DNA of 64,000 nucleotides from SZUA-36 sp963774415 (GTDB lineage Bacteria > Pseudomonadota > Gammaproteobacteria > Xanthomonadales > SZUA-36), in assembly GCA_963774415.1 (NCBI GenBank), contig CAVZEU010000002.1:62001-126000 (forward strand), written 5' to 3'. Position 1 is the first letter of the stretch, and each line of letters starts with the position of its first letter. This document shows positions 54,684 through 63,881 of this stretch, piece after piece. The notes beneath the pieces were generated by a model. The model made no database searches and was not told the DNA's origin. It saw only the letters and a list, made by a program, of their open reading frames with translations. The position numbers and the translations under genes were made by a program.

Positions 54684-56714
54684 ATGACGGCGACATTCGC
54701 ATCGAAAAGCGCTCTCAACGAAGCCATCACACTGATCAACACGGGCCACATCGACCAGGCCGAGGCGATCTGCCGCTCCGCCATTAATCGTAACGCCGAT
54801 GACATCAACATGGTCGCCCTGCTGGGCGCCATCCTCCTGAAAGGCAAAAAACTGACTGAGGCCGAGGCATTTCTGCGCCGGGCGATCCAGCTCGCGCCCA
54901 CTTTCGCCAAGCCGCACGAGGACCTGGGTCAACTGCTGCTGCTCAAAGGCGACGCCGGCGAGGCCGCGCGCGTATTGAAGACCGCGACACGGCTCGATCC
55001 GGAACTCGAAATGGCCCATTTCAATCTCGGCAAGGCGCTATCCATGCTCGGCATGGGCCAGGAGGCCGACGCGGCCTTCGAGCGCTCGTTCGAACTGAAC
55101 CCGGAACGCAAGAAGCTGGCGCAGGCCGCCGATCATCAGCATGCGGGGCGGCTGGCCGAGGCGGAACGGCTGTACCGGGAGATACTGCGCGACAACCCAG
55201 GAAATGTCGACGCAGTGCGGCTGCTCGGAACGGTGGCGATGCAGAACGAGCGAATTTACGAGGCCGAGCGCCTCTTTCGCAGGGCCACGGCCAACGCCCC
55301 CGACTTCGTCCTGGCGCAACTGGACCTGGGCCGCGCACTGAAGGAGCAGAACCGCCTGGAAGAGGCCATCGAGCAGTTCAAAAAGGTCATCCGGCTGGAG
55401 CCGGACAACGTGCCCGCGCATTATCTGATGGCCTCCTCGCTGTCGCTCGCCGCCAGGACCTACGACGCGGTCGAGGTCTACCAGAAGGTGCTCGAACTGC
55501 AGCCCAGGCACGCCGGCGCGATGCTGGGCCTGGGTCACATGCTGAAAACGGTCGGGCGGCAGGAAGAGGCGATCGAAGCCTATCGCAACTGTATCCGGCA
55601 ACTGCCGCAGAACGGCGAAACCTGGTGGAGCCTGGCCAACCTGAAAACCTATCGCCTGACCGACGCCGATATTTGCGAAATGGAAGCGCTCGTCGCCGAG
55701 CGCGACGACCCTGAGCGGGACATCAGCGAAACCTCCGTGGTCAACATCCTGTTTTCCCTGGCGAAAGCCTGGGAGGACCGGGAAGACTACGACAAGGCCT
55801 GGGGTTATTACCACGAAGGCAACCAGCGCCAGCGGGTGCTCGAAAACTATGACCCGGTGCGCACCGAAACGGTAAACGACCGGATCATCGAAGTCTTCGA
55901 CCGCGACTTCCTGGCTAAAAACAGCGGCCTCGGCCACCCCTCGGACGAACCGATCTTCGTGGTCGGCCTGCCACGCTCCGGCTCGACACTGATCGAACAG
56001 ATACTGGCCAGCCACAGCCGGGTCGAAGGCACCTCCGAGTTGCCCTACGCGGGCCTGGTGACCACGTCCCTGAACCGCAACCGGGCCGACGGCATCAACT
56101 ACCCCGACGCCGTGCTCGAACTAGGCGAGGAACACTTCAAGCGGCTGGGTCAGGACTATCTCGATTTCGCCCGCATTCACCGCACCGAAGGCCGGCCCGT
56201 CTTTATCGACAAGATGCCCAACAATTTTCCGACCATCGGCTTTTTACACCTGATATTGCCCCATTCGAAAATCATCGACGCGCGCCGCTACCCGCTGGAT
56301 TCGTGCCTGAGTTGCTACCGGCAACTGTTCGCCCGGGGACAGAATTTTACCTACGACCTGACCGATATCGGCGAGTATTTCCTCCAGTACGAGCGCATGA
56401 TGGACCACTGGCACGAGGTCCTGCCGGGGCGTTGCCTGACGGTCCAGTACGAGGAGGTCGTGACCGATTTCGAGAACCAGGTGCGGCGACTGCTCGATTA
56501 CTGCGGGCTGCCGTTCGAAGAAGCCTGCGTCAACTTTTACAAGACCGAGCGGCCCGTGAGAACGGCCAGCTCCGAACAGGTCAGGCAGCCCGTCTACCGT
56601 AAATCGGTCAACCGTTGGCGTCATTACGAAGACCACCTCGGGGAATTGATCGAGGTGCTGCAACCGGCCCTGCCGCGATACAGCAAGTACGAGTCTATAA
56701 ACCGCCCGAATTAG
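54684..56714 (+). CDS. TPR-repeat sulfotransferase
   Basis: 676 aa. Residues 1-340 form about nine tetratricopeptide repeats (e.g. AEAFLRRAIQLAPTFAKPHE, FKKVIRLEPDNVPAHYLMAS). The C-terminal half is a PAPS-dependent sulfotransferase with the 5'-phosphosulfate loop GLPRSGST (428-435), followed by LIEQILASH and KMPNNFPTIGFLHLILP. It resembles the tyrosylprotein sulfotransferase-like group, so the acceptor may be a peptide or protein held by the TPRs, though small-molecule acceptors cannot be excluded. There is no signal peptide. Ribosome-binding site GGGAG/AAAGGCGG. Confidence 0.92.
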   Translation: MTATFASKSALNEAITLINTGHIDQAEAICRSAINRNADDINMVALLGAILLKGKKLTEAEAFLRRAIQLAPTFAKPHEDLGQLLLLKGDAGEAARVLKTATRLDPELEMAHFNLGKALSMLGMGQEADAAFERSFELNPERKKLAQAADHQHAGRLAEAERLYREILRDNPGNVDAVRLLGTVAMQNERIYEAERLFRRATANAPDFVLAQLDLGRALKEQNRLEEAIEQFKKVIRLEPDNVPAHYLMASSLSLAARTYDAVEVYQKVLELQPRHAGAMLGLGHMLKTVGRQEEAIEAYRNCIRQLPQNGETWWSLANLKTYRLTDADICEMEALVAERDDPERDISETSVVNILFSLAKAWEDREDYDKAWGYYHEGNQRQRVLENYDPVRTETVNDRIIEVFDRDFLAKNSGLGHPSDEPIFVVGLPRSGSTLIEQILASHSRVEGTSELPYAGLVTTSLNRNRADGINYPDAVLELGEEHFKRLGQDYLDFARIHRTEGRPVFIDKMPNNFPTIGFLHLILPHSKIIDARRYPLDSCLSCYRQLFARGQNFTYDLTDIGEYFLQYERMMDHWHEVLPGRCLTVQYEEVVTDFENQVRRLLDYCGLPFEEACVNFYKTERPVRTASSEQVRQPVYRKSVNRWRHYEDHLGELIEVLQPALPRYSKYESINRPN

Positions 56715-56719
56715 CCATG

Positions 56720-56817
56720 AGGGTGGTTACCCCTGTGCGGGACACGCTCAAGCCATCCTGGGCGCTCGGCATCCGTTCCCGACGGATGCACGGTCCCGAC
56801 CACAGGCAACCCCCATC
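56720..56817 (+). repeat. palindromic repeat, copy P4
   Basis: Arms about 56720-56744 and 56793-56817 (imperfect), inner hairpin GCATCCGT-TCCCG-ACGGATGC. It begins 6 bp after the sulfotransferase stop. It opens the second copy of the composite repeat. Confidence 0.82.
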
Positions 56818-56864
56818 CCAGTCATCCAGCGTGTGGGTTTCATCGCCTGGACTGCTGAATGCAT

Positions 56865-57058
56865 CCGCTGGCTGTTCAGTTCGGGTGACCTGGAGGCGCC
56901 GCACCCAGGCGAGCCGTTCAGGGGTGTCATGGGCGGGATGCCCATGACAGGCCGCCCAGGGCAGGACGCCCTGTTAGGCCGACCCCGTCAGAACGGGACG
57001 GCTGTGCGGGTAGCCCGCAGGGCCGCTGGCTAGGGAACACGAACTGAACGACCGGCGG
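56865..57058 (+). repeat. 194-bp structured repeat, copy E-B (part of composite 56720-57112)
   Basis: Inverted ends 56865-56883 and 57040-57058 (a few mismatches). Internal hairpins include GTCATGGGC with GCCCATGAC and CAGGGC with GCCCTG. It matches 29551-29738 along its length. The similarity continues to about 57112. It fills the convergent gap between the sulfotransferase and the propeller-like gene. Confidence 0.75.
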
Positions 57059-57137
57059 ATGCAATTGGTCGAAACTCGCCCTTTGTTACCAACCTTGCCG
57101 GAATTCACAACCAAGCGGCGAGGTTGACCGGCCGGTT

Positions 57138-58064
57138 TCAATCCTCGAGCGCGAACGGCCACACCTCGAGCCCGTGGATGGCGTTGCGTATGTCCACCGA
57201 GAGGTTGACGCTGAGCGTCGTTTTCATGCTCTCGACATCGTGCAGCGTGATCGTCGACGGCGACGACCCGGCGGCGATCAGCGTATCGCCGAGCGTGCAC
57301 AGGCCCCTCGCGAAGGACTGCCGGGCGATACGCGAGTCATCCATGTCGGTGTGCGTGAGGACGTCTTCCGGGTAACGCGGTACCTGGAAGACGTGGTTGC
57401 TTGCGGGCGTCACCCAGCGGACCACGTTCGCTTCGCTATCGTTGAACAGTACCCCGCCGCGCCACGGCCTGGCATTGTGGCAGCCCTCCGGCAGGTTGAC
57501 CCAGGTGGTGATCCTGCGCCCGTCGTAGTAGAGCAGGCCGGCGGTTTTGAGACCGCTGATGAACATGCCTTTATCATCGCAGTAGACGTTGTTCAGGTGC
57601 AGCTTGTTGCGCGGGGGCGGTCCATGTGAGCCCGTGGGGTTGAAGGGTACGGCCACGAACTCGTCCGCCTGCGCGGCGATATGCAAGCCCCAGGAAAAGC
57701 GGTTGTTGTCGAGGTCGAAGCCCAGGATCGCGTCATGGGCGGTGGAGGTCAGGAACAGGCGCCGCTCGTAGCGCGCGATCTCATGGCAATGCTTCAGGAA
57801 CGGCGAACGGTAGGAAGCCACCTGCTCGAATTCGGGTGAGTATTCGAACAGCTCATCACTGGCGGCGATGAAAACCCGCTCGCCGTCAAATGCGATGCCC
57901 CGCAAACCCCGGTCCCAACCGCGCCCCTGCCAATCGATGGCGGCCGTATTCCAATCGATGGCCAGCGCCGCCCGTTGCCGCTCGATATCGAGCAGGAAAA
58001 CGCCGCCGTGGCTCTCGCCCTGGCGGCTGCCGCGAACAACGGATGTGGCTACGAGTACGGTCAT
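57138..58064 (-). CDS. beta-propeller-like protein, tentatively DUF4915/TIGR03032-like
   Basis: 308 aa. Repeated short beta-strand units with G-x-FD/FS patterns (LRGIAFDGERVFIAASDELF, then LFLTSTAHDAILGFDLDNN). Conserved-looking His/Asn segments are KHCHEIARYER, KLHLNNVYCDDKGMFISGL and EGCHNARPWRGGVLFNDSE. This resembles the TIGR03032/DUF4915 group, a guess from memory of the pattern. No signal peptide is seen. It is convergent with the sulfotransferase and divergent from the TonB receptor. Function unknown. Confidence 0.7.
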   Translation of the reverse strand: MTVLVATSVVRGSRQGESHGGVFLLDIERQRAALAIDWNTAAIDWQGRGWDRGLRGIAFDGERVFIAASDELFEYSPEFEQVASYRSPFLKHCHEIARYERRLFLTSTAHDAILGFDLDNNRFSWGLHIAAQADEFVAVPFNPTGSHGPPPRNKLHLNNVYCDDKGMFISGLKTAGLLYYDGRRITTWVNLPEGCHNARPWRGGVLFNDSEANVVRWVTPASNHVFQVPRYPEDVLTHTDMDDSRIARQSFARGLCTLGDTLIAAGSSPSTITLHDVESMKTTLSVNLSVDIRNAIHGLEVWPFALED

Positions 58065-58209
58065 GTCGGTAACGGCCCGATCACCCGGTCTGCGCGCCCG
58101 GATTGCGCCAAATTAGTATTTTTTTCAGGTGCATGGTATCTTTTTTGTGCTCCTATACTATTATTAAACGAGCAGAGCAGATACTAAAAACACGGGCAGG
58201 CAGACTATT

Positions 58210-60753
58210 ATGGCGAAAAACCTGAAATCCGCAGAATCATTACCTATCAAGTCACTCAGTACAGTCATTTCGACTATCTATGCCGGTATTCCGGTTGCCT
58301 CGGCACAGGATACCGTCCAGGGTGAAAAGCAGGACAGCAGCGAGTCGTTGACCCTCGAAGAGGTTTTGGTGACCGCCACCAAGCGCGGCGCGCTCAACCT
58401 GCAGGACGTGCCGATGAGCATCACGGCATTCACCGACAAGGATATCGTGGCGCAAGGCTTCAAGGAACTGGACGACTATGCCGGGCAGATCCCGAGCCTG
58501 TCGTACGGCCGGCGCGAGCCGGGCGGGTCCAACGTCATTATCCGCGGCTGCTCGGTTTCGGCCGTGGCTTTCAGCAACAACCCGACCACCAGCGTCTACC
58601 TCGACGAGCAGCCGATCAGCCAGGCCGGCTTCAACCCGGACCCGCGACTGATCGATATCGAGCGCGTCGAAGCACTCAGTGGCCCGCAGGGCACCATTTT
58701 CGGTGAAGCATCCCAGTGCGGCACGCTGCGCATCATCACCAACAAGCCGAAAACCGACAAGTTCGAGAGCTGGGTCGATCTCACCGGGGAATCGGTCACC
58801 AAGGGCGACCAGGGCTACCAGGTCAGCGCCATGGCCAACATCCCGCTGATCGAGGATACCCTGGCCCTGCGCCTGGTCGGCTTCACCTCGGACGACGCCG
58901 GCTGGGTCGACAACATCCTCGGCACGAGCCCCGGGGGAACCTTCACCAACGCGGGGCTCAACCGCAAGGACGTCAACAAGAGCACCACTTCAGGCGGCCG
59001 CGTGGCTTTGCGTTGGACGCCGAACGAAAAGTGGACCATTGACGCCCAGGCCGTTTTCCAGGACACGAGTTCCCACGGGTTCGGCGACATCGACCTCGCC
59101 GACAGCTTTTATGCGAATCGGCCGCTCGGCAAGTGGCAGCAGTTGCGTTTTAACAAGGAGACCTGGTCGGACAAATGGTACCAACTGGCACTGACGGCCG
59201 AAGGCGACCTCGGCTGGGCCGACGCGACCATCACGGCAGGCTACGCAGACCGTAAAACGCGTTACCTGGCCGATTCCACGGCCTATTTGTTCACGTTCCA
59301 GCAGGTGAACGACTACGTTCGCGCCTACTATAACCCCTACTCCAATGCCTATGATTTTGGCGGTGACCCGCATGCGTACTCCATCAATGATGAGAAATCC
59401 AAGCGCTATTCCGTCGAGGCCCGTCTGACCTCGCCCTCCGGCAGCGACAGCCGCTGGTCGTGGATCGCGGGTGTGTTCTACAACAAGACGGAAATCGGGC
59501 CTTATCCATTCACCGCCAACGTCAGCGGCCTGAGCGACAACTGCAACGAATACTATGCCGCGGCGCCGGGCTGCAAGGGTCAGTTCACCTACGCCAGTTA
59601 CCTGCACTATTACTATTTCGGCACGCTGGACAAGCTGTCGAACAACTGGTGGACCGGTGTCTACCACACCGAGCTGAAACAAAAAGCGGTATTCGGGGAA
59701 CTCACGTTCGATGTCACCGAGAACCTGTCGATCACGGCCGGCGGACGCTGGTACGACATCAAGGACAACCGGCTCACCCTCAACGCCACGCTGATCAACC
59801 CGATCGGCACCACCGACGTCAACTGCGGCACGCAGGCGGACAAGGACTCGTGGCAGATCGACGGCATACCGGTTTCCGGTGTCGACACCTGTTATACGAA
59901 CGAAACCGCCAAGTCATCCGAAAGCGGTTTCGTCCCGAAATACAACGCGACCTACAAGTTCAACGACGACAAGATGGTCTACTTCACCTACTCGGAAGGT
60001 TTCCGCGCAGGCGGCGCCAACGCCGGCAAGCCGTCCTCGGTTTTCGGCGCGGGCAACAAGTATCACACTTACAAGTCCGACGATCTGCTCAACTACGAGG
60101 TCGGTACCAAGACCACCTGGGCGAACGGGCGCTTCCAGTTCAACGCCACGGCCTTTTTGATGAAATGGAAGCACATCCAGATCGAGGCGACCAACCCGGA
60201 TTCGGACGTGTTCTCGCTCGGCATCGTCAACTTCCCCGAGGCCGAGATCAAGGGAGTTGAAGCGAACTTCTCGGTGAGACCGTTCGAGAACCTGACCGTG
60301 ACCGGTAACCTCGGTTACAACGATGCGGCCCTTTCCAAGAACGCGGTGCTATTTCCGGAAGGCAGCGACCCGAAGGTCGCCACCAAGGGCACGCGGCTGC
60401 CGCTGGTGCCGAAATGGAAAGGCAGCCTGACGGCACGTTATAATTTCAACGGCGAACTGTTTCACGCCAGGCCTTACGTGATGGGTGTTTACCAGTACCA
60501 GGGCAACTCGGTCAATTCCCTGCAGGGTATCCAGTCGATCGTCGCTGACATTGCCGTGCGCACCCAGCCCAGCTACAGCATATCGAACCTGAGGGTCGGC
60601 CTCGAGCGCGACAACTGGAGCGCGACGCTGTATGTCGACAATGTCTTCAATACCTACGGCAAGCAACTCTACAACGACCGCTGGGCCAAGACCCGGCTGA
60701 CAGCGACCCGGCCGCGCACGTTTGGCATCAATTACCGCTATACCTGGAAGTAA
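58210..60753 (+). CDS. TonB-dependent outer membrane receptor
   Basis: 847 aa. N-terminal export signal ending near VASAQ (about residue 33), TonB-box-like LTLEEVLVTATKR (47-59), plug domain (DVPMSITAFTDKDIV, VEALSGPQGTIFGEASQCGT) and a beta-barrel ending in an aromatic-rich strand (FGINYRYTWK). Substrate unknown. The plug cysteines (RGCSVS, SQCGT) are unusual for the family. Not obviously part of a siderophore cluster. It is followed by a strong terminator, so it is transcribed as a single gene. Confidence 0.93.
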   Translation: MAKNLKSAESLPIKSLSTVISTIYAGIPVASAQDTVQGEKQDSSESLTLEEVLVTATKRGALNLQDVPMSITAFTDKDIVAQGFKELDDYAGQIPSLSYGRREPGGSNVIIRGCSVSAVAFSNNPTTSVYLDEQPISQAGFNPDPRLIDIERVEALSGPQGTIFGEASQCGTLRIITNKPKTDKFESWVDLTGESVTKGDQGYQVSAMANIPLIEDTLALRLVGFTSDDAGWVDNILGTSPGGTFTNAGLNRKDVNKSTTSGGRVALRWTPNEKWTIDAQAVFQDTSSHGFGDIDLADSFYANRPLGKWQQLRFNKETWSDKWYQLALTAEGDLGWADATITAGYADRKTRYLADSTAYLFTFQQVNDYVRAYYNPYSNAYDFGGDPHAYSINDEKSKRYSVEARLTSPSGSDSRWSWIAGVFYNKTEIGPYPFTANVSGLSDNCNEYYAAAPGCKGQFTYASYLHYYYFGTLDKLSNNWWTGVYHTELKQKAVFGELTFDVTENLSITAGGRWYDIKDNRLTLNATLINPIGTTDVNCGTQADKDSWQIDGIPVSGVDTCYTNETAKSSESGFVPKYNATYKFNDDKMVYFTYSEGFRAGGANAGKPSSVFGAGNKYHTYKSDDLLNYEVGTKTTWANGRFQFNATAFLMKWKHIQIEATNPDSDVFSLGIVNFPEAEIKGVEANFSVRPFENLTVTGNLGYNDAALSKNAVLFPEGSDPKVATKGTRLPLVPKWKGSLTARYNFNGELFHARPYVMGVYQYQGNSVNSLQGIQSIVADIAVRTQPSYSISNLRVGLERDNWSATLYVDNVFNTYGKQLYNDRWAKTRLTATRPRTFGINYRYTWK

Positions 60754-60761
60754 GCCAGGCC

Positions 60762-60797
60762 CGCCGCGGCACCGTTATCGGTGCCGCGGCGTTTTAT
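60762..60797 (+). terminator. rho-independent terminator after the TonB receptor
   Basis: A perfect 13-bp stem (60762-60774 with 60779-60791), loop TTAT, then TTTTATT. It begins 9 bp after the receptor stop codon. Confidence 0.92.
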
Positions 60798-60831
60798 TCG
60801 ACCGCACGAACACCCACCCTGGTACTTGCTG

Positions 60832-61401
60832 ATGGACTTCGAGGGCTATATCCGCGAACTGGGGCCGGTGGACACGGCAGCGCTCACAGATGCCATCCTC
60901 GCGCAGGAAGAAGCCGCCTGGCACGAGGACAGCTACCGCCAGGAAACCTATGACGTCCATCGCCAAACCGAATCCATCGTGCTGGTTTTCACGCACCTGG
61001 ATCACTGGCCCCAAATCGAGATCCACAAGGAGCCCGGCTGGGACCGGCTGGCGGAGACGGCCGTGCCCGTCATGCACGACGTCATCGGCCGTTTCTACCC
61101 GCCGGGCGGCACAATCATCCGCGCCATGGCGGCCAAGTTGCTGGCGGGCGGCAAGATCAAGCCGCACACCGACTCGCACCCGTCCTTTCGCCGCGGTCAC
61201 CGCATACACCTTCCGATCACGACCAACCCGCGCGTCCGCTTCATGATCGACGGCCGCCCGCAACGGCTGCAGCCCGGTCTCGCCTACGAAATCAACAACC
61301 AGAAAACGCACAGCGTGATGAACAAGGGCCAGGACGACCGTATCACGTTCATTTTCGACTACGTGCCGCCGCAGGAACTCGGCCGCGAAGTTCCGGCCTG
61401 A
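60832..61401 (+). CDS. aspartyl/asparaginyl beta-hydroxylase-like protein
   Basis: 189 aa from the ATG at 60832 (MDFEGYIRELG). The frame opens earlier, but that part is the terminator. A cupin-like 2-oxoglutarate/Fe(II) dioxygenase fold is indicated by GGKIKPHTDSHPSF and RRGHRIHLPITTNP, then a second His in NNQKTHSVMNKG and RITFIFDYV. Members hydroxylate Asp/Asn in proteins or peptides, or act on small molecules. Its own promoter was not found. Confidence 0.85.
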   Translation: MDFEGYIRELGPVDTAALTDAILAQEEAAWHEDSYRQETYDVHRQTESIVLVFTHLDHWPQIEIHKEPGWDRLAETAVPVMHDVIGRFYPPGGTIIRAMAAKLLAGGKIKPHTDSHPSFRRGHRIHLPITTNPRVRFMIDGRPQRLQPGLAYEINNQKTHSVMNKGQDDRITFIFDYVPPQELGREVPA

Positions 61402-61428
61402 GCGGGTCTGGGCACGGAGGGGCGCCCC

Positions 61429-62316
61429 TCAGGCGCGCAAGCCGGAGGCCCGGATCGCAGCGATCATCGAATCGCTGTCGCCCGGTGTCATCAGGTGGGC
61501 GCCGGCCACGCCTGGAACCTCGGCGATTTGCTGCAGCAGTTCGGTGCAGATGGCGACGCCCTCCTGTTCCGGGTCACGGGCCTGCTCGAGGCGCCGCACC
61601 ACCCGCTTGGGCACCAGGCTGCCGCGCAGATTATCGCGCAACCAGTTCGCGGACACGGCGCCGGGCAATACCGCGACGCTGACGATCACGGCGGTTTTCC
61701 AGGTCAGTTGCGCCTCGACCAGGTGCGTCATGTACCGGCGCAACGTCTTGATATCGAAACAAAGTTGTGTCTGCACGAAGCGGGCGCCGGCTTCGACCTT
61801 GGCCAGCAGGGACCTCGGTTTCCAGGCGGCCTTCGGGCTGAAGACGGTGGCGACGGTGCCGATACAAAGGTCAGGCACGCACTTCACGTCAGGGTCGTCC
61901 GCCAATTCGCGCGCGAGTTCGATCAATTTCTTCCCGCCCAATTCGAACACTTCCGTGACCCTGGGTCGGTGATCTTCGGGCAGGTCATCGCCGCGCAGCA
62001 ACAGCACGCTGCCGACACCGACCGTGCCGAGTCCGAGCAATTCGCTTTGCAACGCAATACGGTTGCGGTCGCGGCAGGTCAGGTGCACGACGGGTTCGAC
62101 GCCGTTGCGCAGCAGTTCCGCGGCCAGCGCCATCGACGAGACCTGCCGCTGCGCACCGGGGCTGTCGGGAAGCTGCATGGCATCGGTATGCGCAGCCAGT
62201 TTCCCCGCCTCTGCGACGATGGCACCGACATCCGTCTTGCCGGCGAGCGTGGGTTCGGCCGTCAGGATGAAGCCGCGCTGGCGAATGGTCTCGCTGAACG
62301 GCCGCATCGCGGTCAC
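61429..62316 (-). CDS. methylenetetrahydrofolate reductase-like protein
   Basis: 295 aa TIM-barrel of the MTHFR family. It shows FILTAEPTLAGKTD (start of strand 1), HLTCRDRNRIALQSELLGLG, VLLLRGDD and ARFVQTQLCFDIKTLRRYM. The last resembles the FAD- and folate-contact part of MetF. It is more divergent than a housekeeping MetF and lies 40 bp downstream of the amine oxidase at 62357-63646. This suggests use of one-carbon units released from a methylated amine. Confidence 0.82.
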   Translation of the reverse strand: MTAMRPFSETIRQRGFILTAEPTLAGKTDVGAIVAEAGKLAAHTDAMQLPDSPGAQRQVSSMALAAELLRNGVEPVVHLTCRDRNRIALQSELLGLGTVGVGSVLLLRGDDLPEDHRPRVTEVFELGGKKLIELARELADDPDVKCVPDLCIGTVATVFSPKAAWKPRSLLAKVEAGARFVQTQLCFDIKTLRRYMTHLVEAQLTWKTAVIVSVAVLPGAVSANWLRDNLRGSLVPKRVVRRLEQARDPEQEGVAICTELLQQIAEVPGVAGAHLMTPGDSDSMIAAIRASGLRA

Positions 62317-62356
62317 AGTGCGGGGCCTCGCTGGCGGCGGCGCGTCGCTCGCAGCT

Positions 62357-63646
62357 TCACAACAGGTCCTTCAGTCGGTAATACAACATTCCCAGCGCGA
62401 TGATCTGGTTACCCACCCAGCGTGATCCGGGCAGACGAACGTGTTTCATGCCCGCGAACAGGTCGAATTTTTCCATCGTGCCAGCGAGTGCGTCGGCCAT
62501 GATTTCGCCCATGACGTGAGTGGCGTTGACGCCATGTCCCGAATAGCCCTGGCAATAATAGACATTTTGCCCGATACGCCCCAGAAGCGGTATGCGGTTG
62601 AGCACGATGCCGATGTCCCCGCCCCATTCGTAATCGATGCGCACGCCGCTCAACCGCGGGTAGGTCTTCAGCATCCGCGGCACGATGGCGGCCTTGATGC
62701 TGGCCGGTTCACGGCCCGAATAATTGCAGCGCCCTCCGTACAGCAGCCGCCGGTCGGGCGACAGGCGATAGTAATCCACGATCTCGTTCAGGTCGCAAAC
62801 AGCCAGGTCGAGCGGATTGATCTCGTTGGCCAGTTCCTCGGAGAGCGGCTCGGTCGCAACGATATAACTGCCCGCCGGAAAGGTGAGGTTGCCCAGGTGC
62901 CTGCCTTCCAGGCGGTGATAGGCGTTGCCCGCCAGCACCACGCTGTCGGCCTCCACGTAACCGTCAGCCGTGCAGACCCTTGGCCTGGCGCCGTGCTCGA
63001 TGTGCGTGACGGCGGACTGCTCGTAAATCCGGGCGCCCGCGTCGGCGGCGGCCCGCGCCTCGCCGATGCACAGGTTCAGCGGGTGCAGGTGACCGTCGCG
63101 GTAATTGACGAAGCCTCCCAGAAACGCGTCGGTCCCGAGCTTCTCCCGGGTCTGGTCCCGGTCCCAGATCTCGTAGGCATAAGGGAAGTCGTGCGCCTCG
63201 AGTTCGGCATAATAGGCATCGATGTCGGCCAGGTGCCGCGGTTTCAGGGCCACCTCGACAAACCCGTTCTTGAGGTCGCATTCAATACCGTAGCGCTTGA
63301 CACGCTCGTGCACGATCGTGTTGCCGCGCCACTTCATTTCCCAGAGCACGTTATCAATGCCGGGGCCGTACTGCTGGCGGATTTTCTTCAAGCCGCTGAT
63401 GCCCGCGATCAACTGGCCGCCGTTGCGGCCGCTGGCCCCCCAGCCGATGCGGTTGGCTTCGACGAGCGCCACCGAATACCCGCGCTCGACCAACGTCAAC
63501 GCGGTCGCGACGCCGGTAAAACCGCCGCCGACGACACAGACATCGGCCGCCTGCCCGCCCGCGAGCCGCGGATAATCGGTAACTTCGTTGACCGTGGCGG
63601 CGTACCAGGATGCCGTATGTTCTTGTTGCTCGTGTCGCTTGCTCAT
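62357..63646 (-). CDS. FAD-dependent amine oxidoreductase, DAO family (PuuB-like), second copy
   Basis: 429 aa from MSKRHEQQEHTASWYAAT (GAGAG upstream). The Rossmann FAD motif is VCVVGGGFTGVATALTLVERG, followed by IGWGASGRNGGQLIAG. The C-terminus has CQGYSGHGVNATHVMG. It is clearly paralogous to the gene at 53164-54444 along the whole length. It probably forms an operon with the MTHFR-like gene and is divergent from the TetR-type regulator. Substrate not determined; candidates are glutamylated polyamines or N-methylated amino acids. Confidence 0.9.
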   Translation of the reverse strand: MSKRHEQQEHTASWYAATVNEVTDYPRLAGGQAADVCVVGGGFTGVATALTLVERGYSVALVEANRIGWGASGRNGGQLIAGISGLKKIRQQYGPGIDNVLWEMKWRGNTIVHERVKRYGIECDLKNGFVEVALKPRHLADIDAYYAELEAHDFPYAYEIWDRDQTREKLGTDAFLGGFVNYRDGHLHPLNLCIGEARAAADAGARIYEQSAVTHIEHGARPRVCTADGYVEADSVVLAGNAYHRLEGRHLGNLTFPAGSYIVATEPLSEELANEINPLDLAVCDLNEIVDYYRLSPDRRLLYGGRCNYSGREPASIKAAIVPRMLKTYPRLSGVRIDYEWGGDIGIVLNRIPLLGRIGQNVYYCQGYSGHGVNATHVMGEIMADALAGTMEKFDLFAGMKHVRLPGSRWVGNQIIALGMLYYRLKDLL

Positions 63647-63881
63647 GGCGCTCTCATTGGCTGGCCTTTCCAGGAACGGATGGCCTTCTCGCGTCCTACG
63701 GGCGGGCGCGGCCTCCTGCCACTGGCCGCGATCGTCCTTCCAGGAATGCGCTGCGCAGGCCCGCAAACCTGCTCGGCCAGTCTATCTGGTTTTATTTATA
63801 CCAACTGATCGATATAATAAGGTTGATTCTAATGGGTCCGTTGCGCGGCGGTCAAGAGCGTAGCGGCCATGGAGGCTGGGG

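Noticed and set aside
60781..60831. GTG start for the beta-hydroxylase gene
   Set aside because: This codon lies in the terminator stem of the TonB receptor gene. The ATG at 60832 is downstream of it.
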